Below are positions 37,163 through 46,591 of a stretch of DNA of 64,000 nt, one piece after another. Positions within the stretch are counted from its first letter, which is position 1. Each line of letters opens with the position of its first letter. The notes under the pieces are model-generated. The model was not told the DNA's origin, searched no databases, and worked only from the letters and a program-made list of their open reading frames with translations. Made by a program: the position numbers and the translations under genes. Origin of the DNA: Sideroxydans lithotrophicus (GTDB lineage Bacteria > Pseudomonadota > Gammaproteobacteria > Burkholderiales > Gallionellaceae); contig DYJI01000006.1 of NCBI GenBank assembly GCA_020723185.1, positions 1 through 64,000 on the forward strand, in the 5' to 3' direction.

Positions 37163-37311
37163 ACTTGCAGATCCGCTCAACGCACATCGCCCCGCACGTA
37201 CGGCGCGAGACACGAAGCGGAATCCCCGGAACAGGAGGCCGACGCAAGACGAGATTCCCGCGCTGCCGGGAACAACGTCGGAATATAACTTGTTCGCAAA
37301 AGGGGAAAACA
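37163..37311 (+). ncRNA. Shared 5' leader RNA, copy 3 (upstream of nuclease-like gene)
   Basis: About 149 bases. Hairpin 1 is CCG/CGG with loop CACGTA (37192-37203), extended by three more pairs beyond one mismatch. ATCCCC (37222-37227) precedes CGG-AACAGGAGG-CCG (ACAGGAGG at 37231-37238) and CGCAAGAC. Hairpin 3 is TTCCCG/CGGGAA (37255-37272). AACTTGTTCG and the RBS AAGGGGAAA follow; GGGGA is complementary to TCCCC at 37223-37227. This GC-rich leader belongs to the host-type composition while the genes behind it are A+T-rich. Confidence 0.6.
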
Positions 37312-38118
37312 ATGGCTGCAATTCCAAAGAAAGTTTCTGAGCGTCTGATAAACGGCATCAAAAAGTACCAGCCGATTCTTGCTGCTGCTAAATCTCGCGA
37401 TGTGGGAGAAGCTGATACCGTCACCATCATCAAGGACATGCTTCAAGACATCTTCGGATACGACAAATATTCCGAACTGACTTCCGAATATGCCATCCGT
37501 GGCACCTACTGTGACCTTGCCACCAAGATCAACGGTGTCCTGCAAACCCTCATCGAAGTGAAAGCCATCGGCCTGGATTTGAAAGACCAGCACGTCAAAC
37601 AAGCAGTCGACTACGCCGCCAATCAGGGCGTTGATTGGGTACTGCTCACCAACGGCATCTGCTGGCGCGTCTATCACCTAACCTTCGCCAAGCCAATATC
37701 AAGCGAGCTGATCGTTGATATTGATTTCACAACACTCAACTCTCGCAGCCTGCATGACCTAGAACTGCTCTACTTGTGGTGCAAAGAAGGATGGCAGCGT
37801 TCCGTCCTTGGCGAATATCACACCCAGCAACAAGCCCTTTCAAAATTCTTTATCGGGGCCATGCTGCAAACAGATACCGTTCTGGAAGTGGTCCGCCGCG
37901 AGCTACGCCGCGTCTCACCAGACGTGAAGATTGACATTGAGCAGATCAAAGCCGTACTTGTGAATGACGTGATCAAGCGCGACGTGATTGAAGGTGAAAA
38001 AGCTGAAGAAGCTCGAAATAAAGTCTCAAAATCTGCTTCAAAGTCCCTGCGTTCAATTGCAACAAAAAAACGTCCACATGAATCTGCGCCTTCAGTACAG
38101 CAGAGCGGTGTTGTATAG
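37312..38118 (+). CDS. HSDR_N-type PD-(D/E)xK nuclease-like protein, candidate defence gene
   Basis: A 268-residue cytoplasmic protein. Residues 45-160 resemble the N-terminal nuclease domain of type I restriction HsdR subunits: GTYCDLA (Asp), then TLIEVKAIG (Glu-x-Lys), then DQHVKQAVDYA with the motif-QxxxY helper residues, and WVLLTNGICWRVYHL. The PD-(D/E)xK pattern is therefore intact, but there is no helicase part and no HsdM/HsdS gene. The C-terminal 110 residues are helical and basic. ATG 37312 follows AGGGGAAAA. Its base composition is less GC-rich than surrounding genes. It is followed by the DUF262 gene after a hairpin. Confidence 0.72.
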   Translation: MAAIPKKVSERLINGIKKYQPILAAAKSRDVGEADTVTIIKDMLQDIFGYDKYSELTSEYAIRGTYCDLATKINGVLQTLIEVKAIGLDLKDQHVKQAVDYAANQGVDWVLLTNGICWRVYHLTFAKPISSELIVDIDFTTLNSRSLHDLELLYLWCKEGWQRSVLGEYHTQQQALSKFFIGAMLQTDTVLEVVRRELRRVSPDVKIDIEQIKAVLVNDVIKRDVIEGEKAEEARNKVSKSASKSLRSIATKKRPHESAPSVQQSGVV

Positions 38119-38132
38119 ATTCTCTGAGTATA

Positions 38133-38161
38133 GGCATAGCAATCAACACAATTGCTATGCC
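38133..38161 (+). other. Perfect 11-bp hairpin between the two cassette genes
   Basis: GGCATAGCAAT and ATTGCTATGCC flank a 7-base loop, starting 15 bases after the nuclease-like stop. There is no T-run after it, so it could be a weak terminator, an mRNA-processing or stabilising stem, or an operator. Confidence 0.6.
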
Positions 38162-38245
38162 GGTATGTTTCAATCAAAAACTGGCCGACGAACCGTGTGA
38201 TGCAAACCCGAAATATTGCGCTCAACAACCGACAAGGAGTTTAAC

Positions 38246-39730
38246 TTGGCACTAATATCTAGAGGCATGTCAATTCAAGAGGCCTATCGCATCTATCGGG
38301 ATGGCAATTTGATTGTCAACCGCCAATACCAAAGAAAGCTTGTCTGGACCATAGACGAGAAAGCACGACTTGTTGACAGCATTTTGAAGCAATATCCAAT
38401 TCCATTGATTTTGTTGGCCAGAAGCAGCGAGGGAAATCACAAGCTTGAAATTATTGATGGTATGCAGCGATTAAATGCAATTTTTGGCTTCATCGAAAAT
38501 GAATATGCATTTGATGGAAATCAATTTGATGTTGACCAGTTCGCCAGAGCTAAACAAGCAGCCGAAGAAGGGGCTTTTGTTAAAGCAGATGCTAATGCAA
38601 TAAAGTTGGATAAAAAGTCATGTGCTGATTTTCTGGACTATCAACTTGCAATTACTCAGTTCGATGCCAACAACCCCACCCACGTTGTAAGCGTCTTTGG
38701 TCGAATCAACTCTGGTGGCAGACAATTAAGCGATCAAGAGCGTCGACAAGCAGGCGTAATTAATCCATTTGCAAATTTAGTACGCTCATTGGCGAGTGAA
38801 CTCCGTGGCGATGCATCAAAAGAAACACTGCTTCTCAGTGAGATGCCTGCGATTAGCATTGAGTCACAAAAGTCTTCTCAAAAATACGGATTAATTGCCC
38901 AAGATATTTTTTGGTGCAAACAAGGAATTATCCGAGTGAAGGACTTAATCTCAAGCGAAGATGAAGAAATCGTTGCTGATTTGCTTGCTTCGGTGCTGCT
39001 GGGAAAGCCGCTAGCCATAAGTCGCGAAACACTTGATGAATTGTATGATCCAGCGTCCACACTTAGTCAAAGTGTTAGCAACTCATTGACCGCGTATACC
39101 CAAGACAAGCTCCGACTGGATATCACAGGAACCTTCTCCGTCATAAAAGAATTAATTTCAGCATATAACAACGCACCAAACTTCCTCCGCGACCTAGTAC
39201 GACCTGGAAAGAACCCCATTAAGACTCCCTTCTATTCTATATTTATGGCGTTTTACGAACTCGTCGTAAAACACCAATTAAGCCCCAATAATCCAGCTGC
39301 GCTTTTCAAAGCATTAAAGAATTCCGGCGAACGCCTTGTGTACAGCGCCCATTACGCAAAAGCTGAAGATCGAGAAAACAACATCAAAGTTATACGTGGC
39401 CTTATCGAGGCTTTTTTCGTAAAGCAGGAACCACCAATCATTACTCATGGTGCCAGTCTAGCTTTGGATTTGGAAAACTCACTTCGCAGGTCTAAAACAG
39501 AAAGTGCAAATTACGAACTCAAGCAGGGAATCCTAGACTTGGGAAATTCTCGTTCCATTGATTCCAATCTTTTGGATCGTATCAATGAAACAATTTGCGC
39601 TATTGCCAACCTCGGGCCTAAATCTAAAGGCTTTTTAACTATAGGTGTTGCTGACAAAAAAGCAGACGCAGATCGCATAGCATTGCTCGATGCCGTTTCT
39701 CAAAAGATGTGTCCGGTAGGTACATCGTAG
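38246..39730 (+). CDS. DUF262 protein with (broken) C-terminal AlbA_2 domain, candidate defence gene
   Basis: A cytoplasmic protein of 494 residues up to the stop. I chose TTG 38246 because AAGGAG lies six bases upstream and the conserved region starts there. Residues 5-90 are the DUF262 (ParB/Srx-like) domain with NRQYQRKLVW and IIDGMQRL, the motifs of GmrS and SspE-type restriction proteins; VFGRINSGGRQLSDQE follows near residue 155. There is no DUF1524 HNH nuclease after it. The last 80 residues are the first half of an AlbA_2 (Schlafen-like) domain that stops abruptly; its second half continues in another frame at 39709. The gene is clearly A+T-rich relative to the chromosome. Confidence 0.72.
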   Translation: MALISRGMSIQEAYRIYRDGNLIVNRQYQRKLVWTIDEKARLVDSILKQYPIPLILLARSSEGNHKLEIIDGMQRLNAIFGFIENEYAFDGNQFDVDQFARAKQAAEEGAFVKADANAIKLDKKSCADFLDYQLAITQFDANNPTHVVSVFGRINSGGRQLSDQERRQAGVINPFANLVRSLASELRGDASKETLLLSEMPAISIESQKSSQKYGLIAQDIFWCKQGIIRVKDLISSEDEEIVADLLASVLLGKPLAISRETLDELYDPASTLSQSVSNSLTAYTQDKLRLDITGTFSVIKELISAYNNAPNFLRDLVRPGKNPIKTPFYSIFMAFYELVVKHQLSPNNPAALFKALKNSGERLVYSAHYAKAEDRENNIKVIRGLIEAFFVKQEPPIITHGASLALDLENSLRRSKTESANYELKQGILDLGNSRSIDSNLLDRINETICAIANLGPKSKGFLTIGVADKKADADRIALLDAVSQKMCPVGTS

Positions 39731-40017
39731 GAATAGACAGAGAAGCCAAGCTACTTGGAAAGAAGCTGGATGATTACATTTCAATAATTATTAGCTCAAT
39801 AAGAGCATCTTCGATTCCCGATCCGCTCAAAACCCAAGTACTGGCTTCAATTGACGTAATTACCTATCACGGCCTCTCCGTCGTGAGGATTACGATTCCA
39901 TCTCAGAACACCCCTAGCTTTCTAAACAACAAATGTTTTATCAGACAATCTGCAAATACAATTGAACTCACAAAGTTGGATGAGATTGCAGCCATCACTC
40001 AATTGTTTTCAAAGTAG
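39709..40017 (+). pseudogene. C-terminal half of the frameshifted AlbA_2 domain
   Basis: The frame gives GRYIVGIDREAKLLGKKLDD and VRITIPSQNTPSFLNNKCFIRQSANTIEL, which is the expected continuation of the AlbA_2 domain begun in the DUF262 gene. The two frames overlap at 39709-39730. Restoring one A in the A-run at 39702-39705 joins them as SQKDVSGRYIVGIDREAK. A separate start (GTG 39709) has no ribosome binding site, so this is a fragment unless frameshifting occurs. Confidence 0.7.
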
Positions 40018-40082
40018 CAAGTAAGGGAGCTAATGGGGGCGGGTTCGCAATACTTTCCAGCCAACTCGCACCCCATCATGCA

Positions 40083-41699
40083 TCACACACCTGCCACCTC
40101 CACCCTGTTCCGCCCCTTATCCTTCGCTGCATAGAGCGCACTGTCGGCACGGGCGAGCAAGGTGTCCAGCGATTCGCCTGACACCGCCATCTGGGCCACG
40201 CCGAAACTGGCGGTGATGTTGCCGGCCTCCAGGCCGCCCAGCCCGCGTCCGCTGAGTTGCAGTCGCAGTTCTTCGCAGAGACGTCTGGCTTCCTCGATGT
40301 CTGTGTCCGGGAACACCAGCAGGAACTCTTCGCCGCCAAAGCGGAAGGCCAGGTCGGAGGTACGCAACCGGTTCTTGATGAGGCCGGCGGCATCGACCAG
40401 CACGTGGTCGCCCACCAGATGACCATGGTTGTCGTTGATCAGTTTGAAGTGGTCGAGGTCCAGGATGGCGATGGTGAAGGTGCGGCCATGTCTGGTCGCG
40501 CTGGCGTATTCCTTTTGCAGGAATTCGTCGAGGTAATGCCGGTTGTACAGCCCAGTCAATTCGTCGTGCGCCGCCATATCCCGCAAGGTGGCGGTCTGCT
40601 TGGCGATCATCCTTTCCAGACTGAAGGTTGCGCGGCGCAGCGCGAAGAACAGCATGGTCTCGATCAACAGGAATGCGATCAGCGCGTAGGCGATGTTGAT
40701 GGAAAGGTCGCGCTTGAGCTGGCCGACGTCCTGTTCGACATCCATCCATGCCAGGACGGTGCCGACCGCCGCACGCTGCGCGTCCTGCTGCCCGAGATAG
40801 TCACGCAAGGGGAAAGCGGTGAACGCCAGATGACGTTCGCCGACCTTGAACCAGCGAGTGCCCGACTGCTCCACCAGTTGGGCGATCTGCGGATTCAGGA
40901 GCAGTTCTCTAACCTCGGGATGCAGCGTGGCCTCGACGAGGTTGCCATTAAGAGGTGGATTCTCTTTCTTTAGCTTTTCCAGACGATCGGGAAAATAGGT
41001 ATCGCTCAGGTGCGACATCGAGAGCAGCACGGCGAACTTGGCCTGACTGGGTTTCTCCAGCAGTTCAAGCAAGGTGCGGAACGAGGTGCCTGCTTCCAGC
41101 ACGCCGATGAATCGCCCATCTTTGGCATGGTGGCCGTTGAGGAACACCGGTGTGACACCGCGGATACCGCAGATGATGCGCCCGCACTCGAAGCCCTTGG
41201 TCGAACGCTGGTCGCGCAGGGCATGAAAGATGGTATGGCGCACGCCTTCGAGGTCGTCACCGAAGCGGTCGGTAGCATGTACGCGCAGGAACGAGGTGGC
41301 GTTGTCGCCGAACTGGAAATGCAGCTGACGCGTGTCGTAGTGGTCACGCAGTTCCTGCCAGGGTGCGCTGACGAGCTTGAGCAAACGTTCGCGGGCCAGA
41401 TTGGCGCGCGTGCCACCTGCACCGCCGCCTTCCTGATCCACCGCAATCCGCCCTTGGTGGAAGGCCTGCTGGACCTCGGGCATGGAGGCGACAAAGGTGG
41501 CGGTCTGTTGCATGCTCAATGCAGTATTGCCCAGCTCGACCTCGAACAGATCGTGCAGGTGAGCGGCGCGTTGTTCCAAATGACTCTGGAAGCGCGCCTG
41601 CTCCGCCCTGTAGTTGATCCAGACGAACAATGCATCGCTCACAGCCAAGATCATGCTCAGCCAAAGGAACACTTTGGCGCGTACCGATAGATTCGTCAT
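40083..41699 (-). CDS. Membrane diguanylate cyclase with periplasmic Cache-like sensor and GGEEF domain
   Basis: A 538-residue inner-membrane protein. TM1 is at about 9-28, a periplasmic sensor region of roughly 300 residues follows (with CGIRGVTPVFLNGHHA and GRFIGVLEAG, resembling double-Cache domains), TM2 is at about 335-355 and the C-terminal GGDEF domain ends it. The active site is RFGGEEF near residue 452, with RxxD (RTSD) five residues before, so activity and feedback inhibition are expected. It is the second diguanylate cyclase within 10 kb but has no shared leader; GAGGAG precedes the ATG. Confidence 0.9.
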   Translation of the reverse strand: MTNLSVRAKVFLWLSMILAVSDALFVWINYRAEQARFQSHLEQRAAHLHDLFEVELGNTALSMQQTATFVASMPEVQQAFHQGRIAVDQEGGGAGGTRANLARERLLKLVSAPWQELRDHYDTRQLHFQFGDNATSFLRVHATDRFGDDLEGVRHTIFHALRDQRSTKGFECGRIICGIRGVTPVFLNGHHAKDGRFIGVLEAGTSFRTLLELLEKPSQAKFAVLLSMSHLSDTYFPDRLEKLKKENPPLNGNLVEATLHPEVRELLLNPQIAQLVEQSGTRWFKVGERHLAFTAFPLRDYLGQQDAQRAAVGTVLAWMDVEQDVGQLKRDLSINIAYALIAFLLIETMLFFALRRATFSLERMIAKQTATLRDMAAHDELTGLYNRHYLDEFLQKEYASATRHGRTFTIAILDLDHFKLINDNHGHLVGDHVLVDAAGLIKNRLRTSDLAFRFGGEEFLLVFPDTDIEEARRLCEELRLQLSGRGLGGLEAGNITASFGVAQMAVSGESLDTLLARADSALYAAKDKGRNRVEVAGV

Positions 41700-41775
41700 C
41701 CTACTCTCCTCGTGCCGCTCGTCCGGGCGCGTACACCCGTCTTTTATTATCGTTCTGTACTGCCTGTTGCTATTT

Positions 41776-44700
41776 TCAGCCTACCCACTTCCTCGCATTC
41801 TGGAACATGCGCAACCAAGCTCCGTTCTCTTTCCACTCCTTCGGATACCAGGAGTTCTGCACGGCGCGGAACACGCGCTCCGGGTGCGGCATCATGATGC
41901 TGAAGCGACCATCCGGGGTGGTGAGGCCGGTGATGCCTTGCGGTGAACCGTTGGGGTTGAGCGGATAGGTGGTGGTCGGCTTGCCGTAGTGGTCGATGTA
42001 ACGCAGGGTGACCACTTCCTGTGCGGCGTGCAGGCGCTTGGTGTTGCCGAAGTCGGCATAGCCTTCGCCGTGTGCCACGACGATGGGCATGCGGCTGCCG
42101 GCCATGCCGTCGAACAGGATGGAGGGCGACTGCTGCACTTCCACCATCACGAAACGCGCTTCGAACTGCTCGGACTGGTTACGCGAGAAGTGCGCCCAGT
42201 TCTCGGCACCGGGGATGATCTCATGCAGGTTGCTCATCATCTGGCAGCCGTTGCACACACCCAATGCGAAGGTGTCGTTGCGCTGGAAGAAGGCCTCGAA
42301 CTCGTCGCGCGCGCGCGGGTTGAACAGGATGGACTTGGCCCAGCCCTCGCCCGCGCCCAGCACGTCGCCGTAGGAGAAGCCGCCGCAGGCGACCACGCCT
42401 TTGAAGTCTTCCAGTTTCACACGGCCGCTGATGATGTCGCTCATGTGTACGTCCACCGCGTGGAAACCGGCGCGGTCGAACGCGGCCGCCATCTCGACAT
42501 GACCGTTCACGCCCTGCTCGCGCAGAATGGCCATCCTGGGACGGGAGGTGAGCAGCGCGGGCGCCACGTTCTCGTTCAGGTCGTAGGACAGCTTCACATG
42601 CAGACCGGGGTCTTTGGCGTCGAGGATGCGGTCATATTCCTGCTGCGCGCAGGCCGGGTTGTCGCGCAGCTTCTGCATCTGGTAAGTCGTCTCGGACCAC
42701 ATGCGGCGCAGTGCGATGGCGTTCTCTTCATAGACCGTCTGCTTGTTGCGCATGACGTTGAGCGTGCCGCTGGTGTTGAGGCGCGCCACTTCGTGCACGT
42801 TGACCAGGCCTGCTTCCTCGCACAGCACGAAGATGTCTGCCAGATCGGCACGACGTACTTGCACCAAGGCACCCAGCTCTTCGTTGAACAGCACTTCCAG
42901 GTCGTCGCCCTTCAGTTCGTCCAGCATCACGTCCAGACCGACGTGCGAGGCGAAGCTCATCTCGGCCAGCGCGGCGAACATGCCGCCGTCGGAACGGTCG
43001 TGATAGGCGAGCAGTCTGCCTTCGCGGTTGAAGCGCTGGATCAGGTTGAAGAAGGCTTTCAGCTTGTTGGCGTCATCCACGTCCGGCGCTTCGTCGCCCA
43101 CTTGTTTGTACACCTGCGCCAGCGCAGAACCACCGAGGCGGTTCTTGCCGCAACCCAAATCGAACAGCAGCACCACGGTGTCGGTGGCGGCCACTAGTTG
43201 CGGAGTGAGCGTCTTGCGCACGTCCGGCGTGGGGGCGAAGGCGGAGATGATGAGCGACAGCGGCGCAGTGACGGTCTTCTTCTCGCCGCCCTCTTCCCAT
43301 GCGGTCTTCATGCTCATCGAATCCTTGCCGACCGGGATGCTGATACCAAGTTGCGGGCACAGCTCCATGCCGACGGCTTTCACGGTGTCGTACAGCGCGG
43401 CATCCTCGCCGTGGTGACCGGCGGGCGCCATCCAGTTGGCGGAGAGTTTGATGTCGCCGATCCTGGCGATCTGCGCGGCGGCGATGTTGGTGATGGCTTC
43501 GCCGATGGCCATGCGACCGGAGGCCGGTGCATTGATGACGGCGATGGGCGTGCGTTCGCCCATGGCGAAGGTCTCACCCGCGAAGGTGTTGTAGCCGAAG
43601 GTGGTGACGGCAACGTCGGCCACCGGCACTTGCCACGGGCCGACCATCTGGTCGCGTGCGGTGTAGCCGCCCACGGTGCGGTCGCCGATGGAGATGAGGA
43701 AGGTCTTGTCAGCCACGGAGGGCAGACGCAGCACGCGCTCGGCAGCGTCCTTGATGGTGATGTTGCGGGTGTCAAACTTGCTCAGCGCGACCTTTTCGCG
43801 CTTCACGTCGCGCGTCATCTTGGGCGGTTTGCCCAGCAGCACGGAGAGCGGCATATCGACGGCGTTGTTGTCGAATTCGTTGTCATGCACCACCAGCCGG
43901 TCTTCTTCGACCGCGGTACCGAGCACGGCGAACGGGCAGCGCTCGCGTTCGCACATGGCCTGGAACTCTTCCAGACGCTCGGCCGCGATGGCGAGCACGT
44001 AACGCTCCTGCGCTTCGTTGCTCCAGATCTGCATCGGCGACATGCCGTGTTCTTCGCTCGGCACTTCGCGCAGTTCGAAACGCGCGCCCATGCCGCCGCC
44101 GTGCACCAGCTCGGGCAAGGCGTTGGAGATACCGCCCGCGCCCACGTCGTGGATGCTCAGGATGGGATTGTTCTCGCCCATCTGCCAGCAGCGGTCGATG
44201 ACTTCCTGCGCGCGGCGTTCCATCTCGGGATTGCCGCGCTGCACGGAATCGAAGTCCAGATTCTCGGCGTTGGCACCGGTATCCATCGACGACGCCGCGC
44301 CGCCACCCAGGCCGATGAGCATGCCGGGGCCGCCCAGCTGGATGAGCAGTGCGCCTTTGGGCAGATCGTGTTTCCTGGTGTGCTTGTCACTGATGTTGCC
44401 TACACCGCCGGCCAGCATGATGGGCTTGTGATAACCGCGCACTTCGCCGTTCACCTTCTCTTCGAAGGTGCGGAAATAGCCGGTGAGGTTGGGGCGACCG
44501 AATTCATTGTTGAACGCCGCGCCGCCAAGCGGGCCGTCGATCATGATCTGCAACGGCGAGGCGATGCGGCCCGGCTTGCCGATGGCGTCAACCTCCCACG
44601 GTTGTGCGAAGCCGGGGATGTTGAGGTTGGACACGGTGAAGCCGGTGAGGCCTGCCTTGGGCTTGGAACCGATACCGGTCGCACCTTCGTCGCGGATCTC

Positions 44701-45657
44701 GCCGCCGCTGCCGGTGGCCGCGCCGGCGAACGGCGCGATAGCGGTCGGGTGGTTGTGCGTCTCCACCTTCATCAGGATGTGGGTGCGCTCCTTGCTGAAC
44801 TCGTAGCTGCCGTCGGCGCGCGGGTAGAAACGCTCGAAGTCGCCGCCTTCGATCACGGAGCAGTTGTCCGAATAGGCGATCACCGTGCCTTGCGGGTGCA
44901 GCTTGTGCGTGTTGCGGATCATGCCGAACAGCGAGATGGCCTGCTTTTCGTCGTCGATGATCCAGTCGGCGTTGAAGATCTTGTGGCGGCAATGCTCGGA
45001 GTTGGCCTGCGCGAACATCATCAGTTCCACGTCAGTCGGGTTGCGGCCCAGCTTGCCGAAGTTCTCCACCAGATAGTCGATCTCGTCAGTCGACAGTGCC
45101 AGGCCCATGGCCTTGTTCGCGGTCTCCAGCGCAGCCTTGCCGCCGCCGAGGATGTCCACCGTGGTCAACGGTTGCGGGGTGCCGTGCTGGAATATTTTGG
45201 CTTCGATGCCATTAATTTCGAACACCACGGACTCGGTCATGCGATCGTGCAGCAAGGGCAGCACGGCTTGCTGCTCGGCGGCGCTCAGCGGCTTGCCGCT
45301 CTTGCTCTTCAGGTAATAGGTGACGCCGCGCTCGATGCGCATCACTTGCGGCAGCGCGCAATGACGAGCGATGTCAGTGGCCTTGGACGACCAGGGGGAG
45401 ATGGTGCCCAGACGCGGCACGATCAGTACAGACTGTGTGCCGGCAGCAAGCTTGGGTGCTGCGGCCTGCTCATCCAGGCTCAGCAGGCGTTGCAGCAGCG
45501 CGAGTTCCTCTGTGCCCAGTTCTTCTGAAAGCTCGGTGAAATAGTAATGTCGGGTGTCTTCGAGGGTGACGCCGCTGCCGGTGGCAGCCAGGGCTGCGCG
45601 CAGTTTGTCGAGACGGAAGGATGAGAGAGCGGCTTTACCTGTCAGAGTGAGGAACAT
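41776..45657 (-). CDS. purL: Phosphoribosylformylglycinamidine synthase (large, single-chain form)
   Basis: This enzyme carries out the fourth step of purine synthesis, FGAR + ATP + glutamine to FGAM. The 1293-residue length matches the single-chain PurL of gammaproteobacteria and betaproteobacteria. The N-terminal domain, the two AIRS-like halves (for example [19 protein letters not shown] near residue 295 and GKDSMSMKT near 775) and the C-terminal glutamine amidotransferase domain with nucleophile Cys in LGVCNGCQM are all present. It is divergent from the nnrD-like gene, with 72 bases between. Confidence 0.97.
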   Translation of the reverse strand: MFLTLTGKAALSSFRLDKLRAALAATGSGVTLEDTRHYYFTELSEELGTEELALLQRLLSLDEQAAAPKLAAGTQSVLIVPRLGTISPWSSKATDIARHCALPQVMRIERGVTYYLKSKSGKPLSAAEQQAVLPLLHDRMTESVVFEINGIEAKIFQHGTPQPLTTVDILGGGKAALETANKAMGLALSTDEIDYLVENFGKLGRNPTDVELMMFAQANSEHCRHKIFNADWIIDDEKQAISLFGMIRNTHKLHPQGTVIAYSDNCSVIEGGDFERFYPRADGSYEFSKERTHILMKVETHNHPTAIAPFAGAATGSGGEIRDEGATGIGSKPKAGLTGFTVSNLNIPGFAQPWEVDAIGKPGRIASPLQIMIDGPLGGAAFNNEFGRPNLTGYFRTFEEKVNGEVRGYHKPIMLAGGVGNISDKHTRKHDLPKGALLIQLGGPGMLIGLGGGAASSMDTGANAENLDFDSVQRGNPEMERRAQEVIDRCWQMGENNPILSIHDVGAGGISNALPELVHGGGMGARFELREVPSEEHGMSPMQIWSNEAQERYVLAIAAERLEEFQAMCERERCPFAVLGTAVEEDRLVVHDNEFDNNAVDMPLSVLLGKPPKMTRDVKREKVALSKFDTRNITIKDAAERVLRLPSVADKTFLISIGDRTVGGYTARDQMVGPWQVPVADVAVTTFGYNTFAGETFAMGERTPIAVINAPASGRMAIGEAITNIAAAQIARIGDIKLSANWMAPAGHHGEDAALYDTVKAVGMELCPQLGISIPVGKDSMSMKTAWEEGGEKKTVTAPLSLIISAFAPTPDVRKTLTPQLVAATDTVVLLFDLGCGKNRLGGSALAQVYKQVGDEAPDVDDANKLKAFFNLIQRFNREGRLLAYHDRSDGGMFAALAEMSFASHVGLDVMLDELKGDDLEVLFNEELGALVQVRRADLADIFVLCEEAGLVNVHEVARLNTSGTLNVMRNKQTVYEENAIALRRMWSETTYQMQKLRDNPACAQQEYDRILDAKDPGLHVKLSYDLNENVAPALLTSRPRMAILREQGVNGHVEMAAAFDRAGFHAVDVHMSDIISGRVKLEDFKGVVACGGFSYGDVLGAGEGWAKSILFNPRARDEFEAFFQRNDTFALGVCNGCQMMSNLHEIIPGAENWAHFSRNQSEQFEARFVMVEVQQSPSILFDGMAGSRMPIVVAHGEGYADFGNTKRLHAAQEVVTLRYIDHYGKPTTTYPLNPNGSPQGITGLTTPDGRFSIMMPHPERVFRAVQNSWYPKEWKENGAWLRMFQNARKWVG

Positions 45658-45729
45658 GGCTTATGAACGGCGTTGAATACAGGCAGCGATTATAATGCAG
45701 CCGACTCTCTACGACCCGAGGAAAACCGC

Positions 45730-46584
45730 ATGAAGCTCCCCCGCCCCACCCCTGTGACCCCGAAACAGGTCACCGCCTTCCTGAAACCGCGCCGAAAAGA
45801 CAGCCACAAGGGCGATTTCGGTACTGTCGCCATCCTCGGCGGCGGTAAGGGCATGATAGGCGCGGCCTTTCTGGCCGGGCGTGCCGCGCTGAAGATGGGC
45901 GCGGGCGCGGTGCATGTCGGCCTGCTGGCGGACAAGATGCCGCTGGTGGACATGCGCATGCCGGAGCTGATGGTGCACCGTGCGCAGGATGCGCTCAAGT
46001 TGCCGGGGTTGGACGTAGTGGCCATCGGCAACGGCCTGGGCCGCAGCCTGCCCGCGCAGAAACTGCTGTTCGATGCGATCAAGCTGGATGCGACGCTGGT
46101 GCTGGATGCAGATGCGCTGAACATCCTGGCCGAACGCCCCGACCTGCGCGGCATGCTGTTCGAGCGCAAGCGCCCCACGCTGCTGACGCCGCATCCCGGC
46201 GAGGCGGCGCGTCTGCTGCATCTCAAGACCGAACAAGTGCAGGAAGCACGCGTCGCCTCGGTGCTGGACATCGCCAAGCGCTATCACGGCAGCGTGGTAT
46301 TGAAGGGGGCGGACAGCCTGATCGCCGGTACCGACGGCAAGGTATACGTGAACCAGACCGGCAACCCCGGCATGAGCGCGGCTGGCATGGGCGATGTATT
46401 GAGCGGCATGATCGCCGCCTTCATCGCACAGGGGCTGACAGGCGACGAGGCGCTGTTGCTGGCGGTGCATCTGCACGGCGCGGCCGGTGATGCGCTGGCC
46501 GAACAGGTCGCCACCATAGGCATGAGCGCCACCGAAGTCACCGAATGGGCGCGCTGGTTGCTGAACCGGATGGCGACAAACTGA
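45730..46584 (+). CDS. nnrD: ADP/ATP-dependent NAD(P)H-hydrate dehydratase, stand-alone domain
   Basis: This enzyme repairs hydrated NAD(P)H. The 284-residue protein has the ribokinase-like CARKD fold: DFGTVAILGGGKGMIGA near residue 28, LVLDADALNIL near 125, LTPHPGEAARLL near 150 and the nucleotide-binding NPGMSAAGMGDVLSG near 215. The NnrE epimerase domain found in E. coli YjeF is missing from this gene. ATG 45730 begins the conserved part. A TATAAT hexamer lies about 36 bases upstream. Confidence 0.92.
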   Translation: MKLPRPTPVTPKQVTAFLKPRRKDSHKGDFGTVAILGGGKGMIGAAFLAGRAALKMGAGAVHVGLLADKMPLVDMRMPELMVHRAQDALKLPGLDVVAIGNGLGRSLPAQKLLFDAIKLDATLVLDADALNILAERPDLRGMLFERKRPTLLTPHPGEAARLLHLKTEQVQEARVASVLDIAKRYHGSVVLKGADSLIAGTDGKVYVNQTGNPGMSAAGMGDVLSGMIAAFIAQGLTGDEALLLAVHLHGAAGDALAEQVATIGMSATEVTEWARWLLNRMATN

Positions 46585-46591
46585 GAACAAA

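Noticed and set aside
31071-37311. Match of the shared leaders to the c-di-GMP-I (GEMM) riboswitch
   Set aside because: The nearby cyclase made this tempting, but the GEMM core (the GGNAAACC-like segment, GAAA tetraloop and its receptor) is not present in any copy.
31034-37311. Integron attC sites as an explanation of the repeated segments
   Set aside because: The copies lie before genes and include promoters and RBSs; no RYYYAAC/GTTRRRY core pair is seen and the genes between are on both strands.
43198-45528. Long open frame on the plus strand opposite purL
   Set aside because: It mirrors the codon phase of purL, is His/Ala/Gly-rich without domain pattern, and purL is complete and unmistakable.
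45690-45711. Clear promoter pair between purL and nnrD
   Set aside because: A symmetric ATTATAAT sequence gives a TATAAT on both strands, but neither has an acceptable -35 at 16-18 bases, so I did not annotate a promoter.
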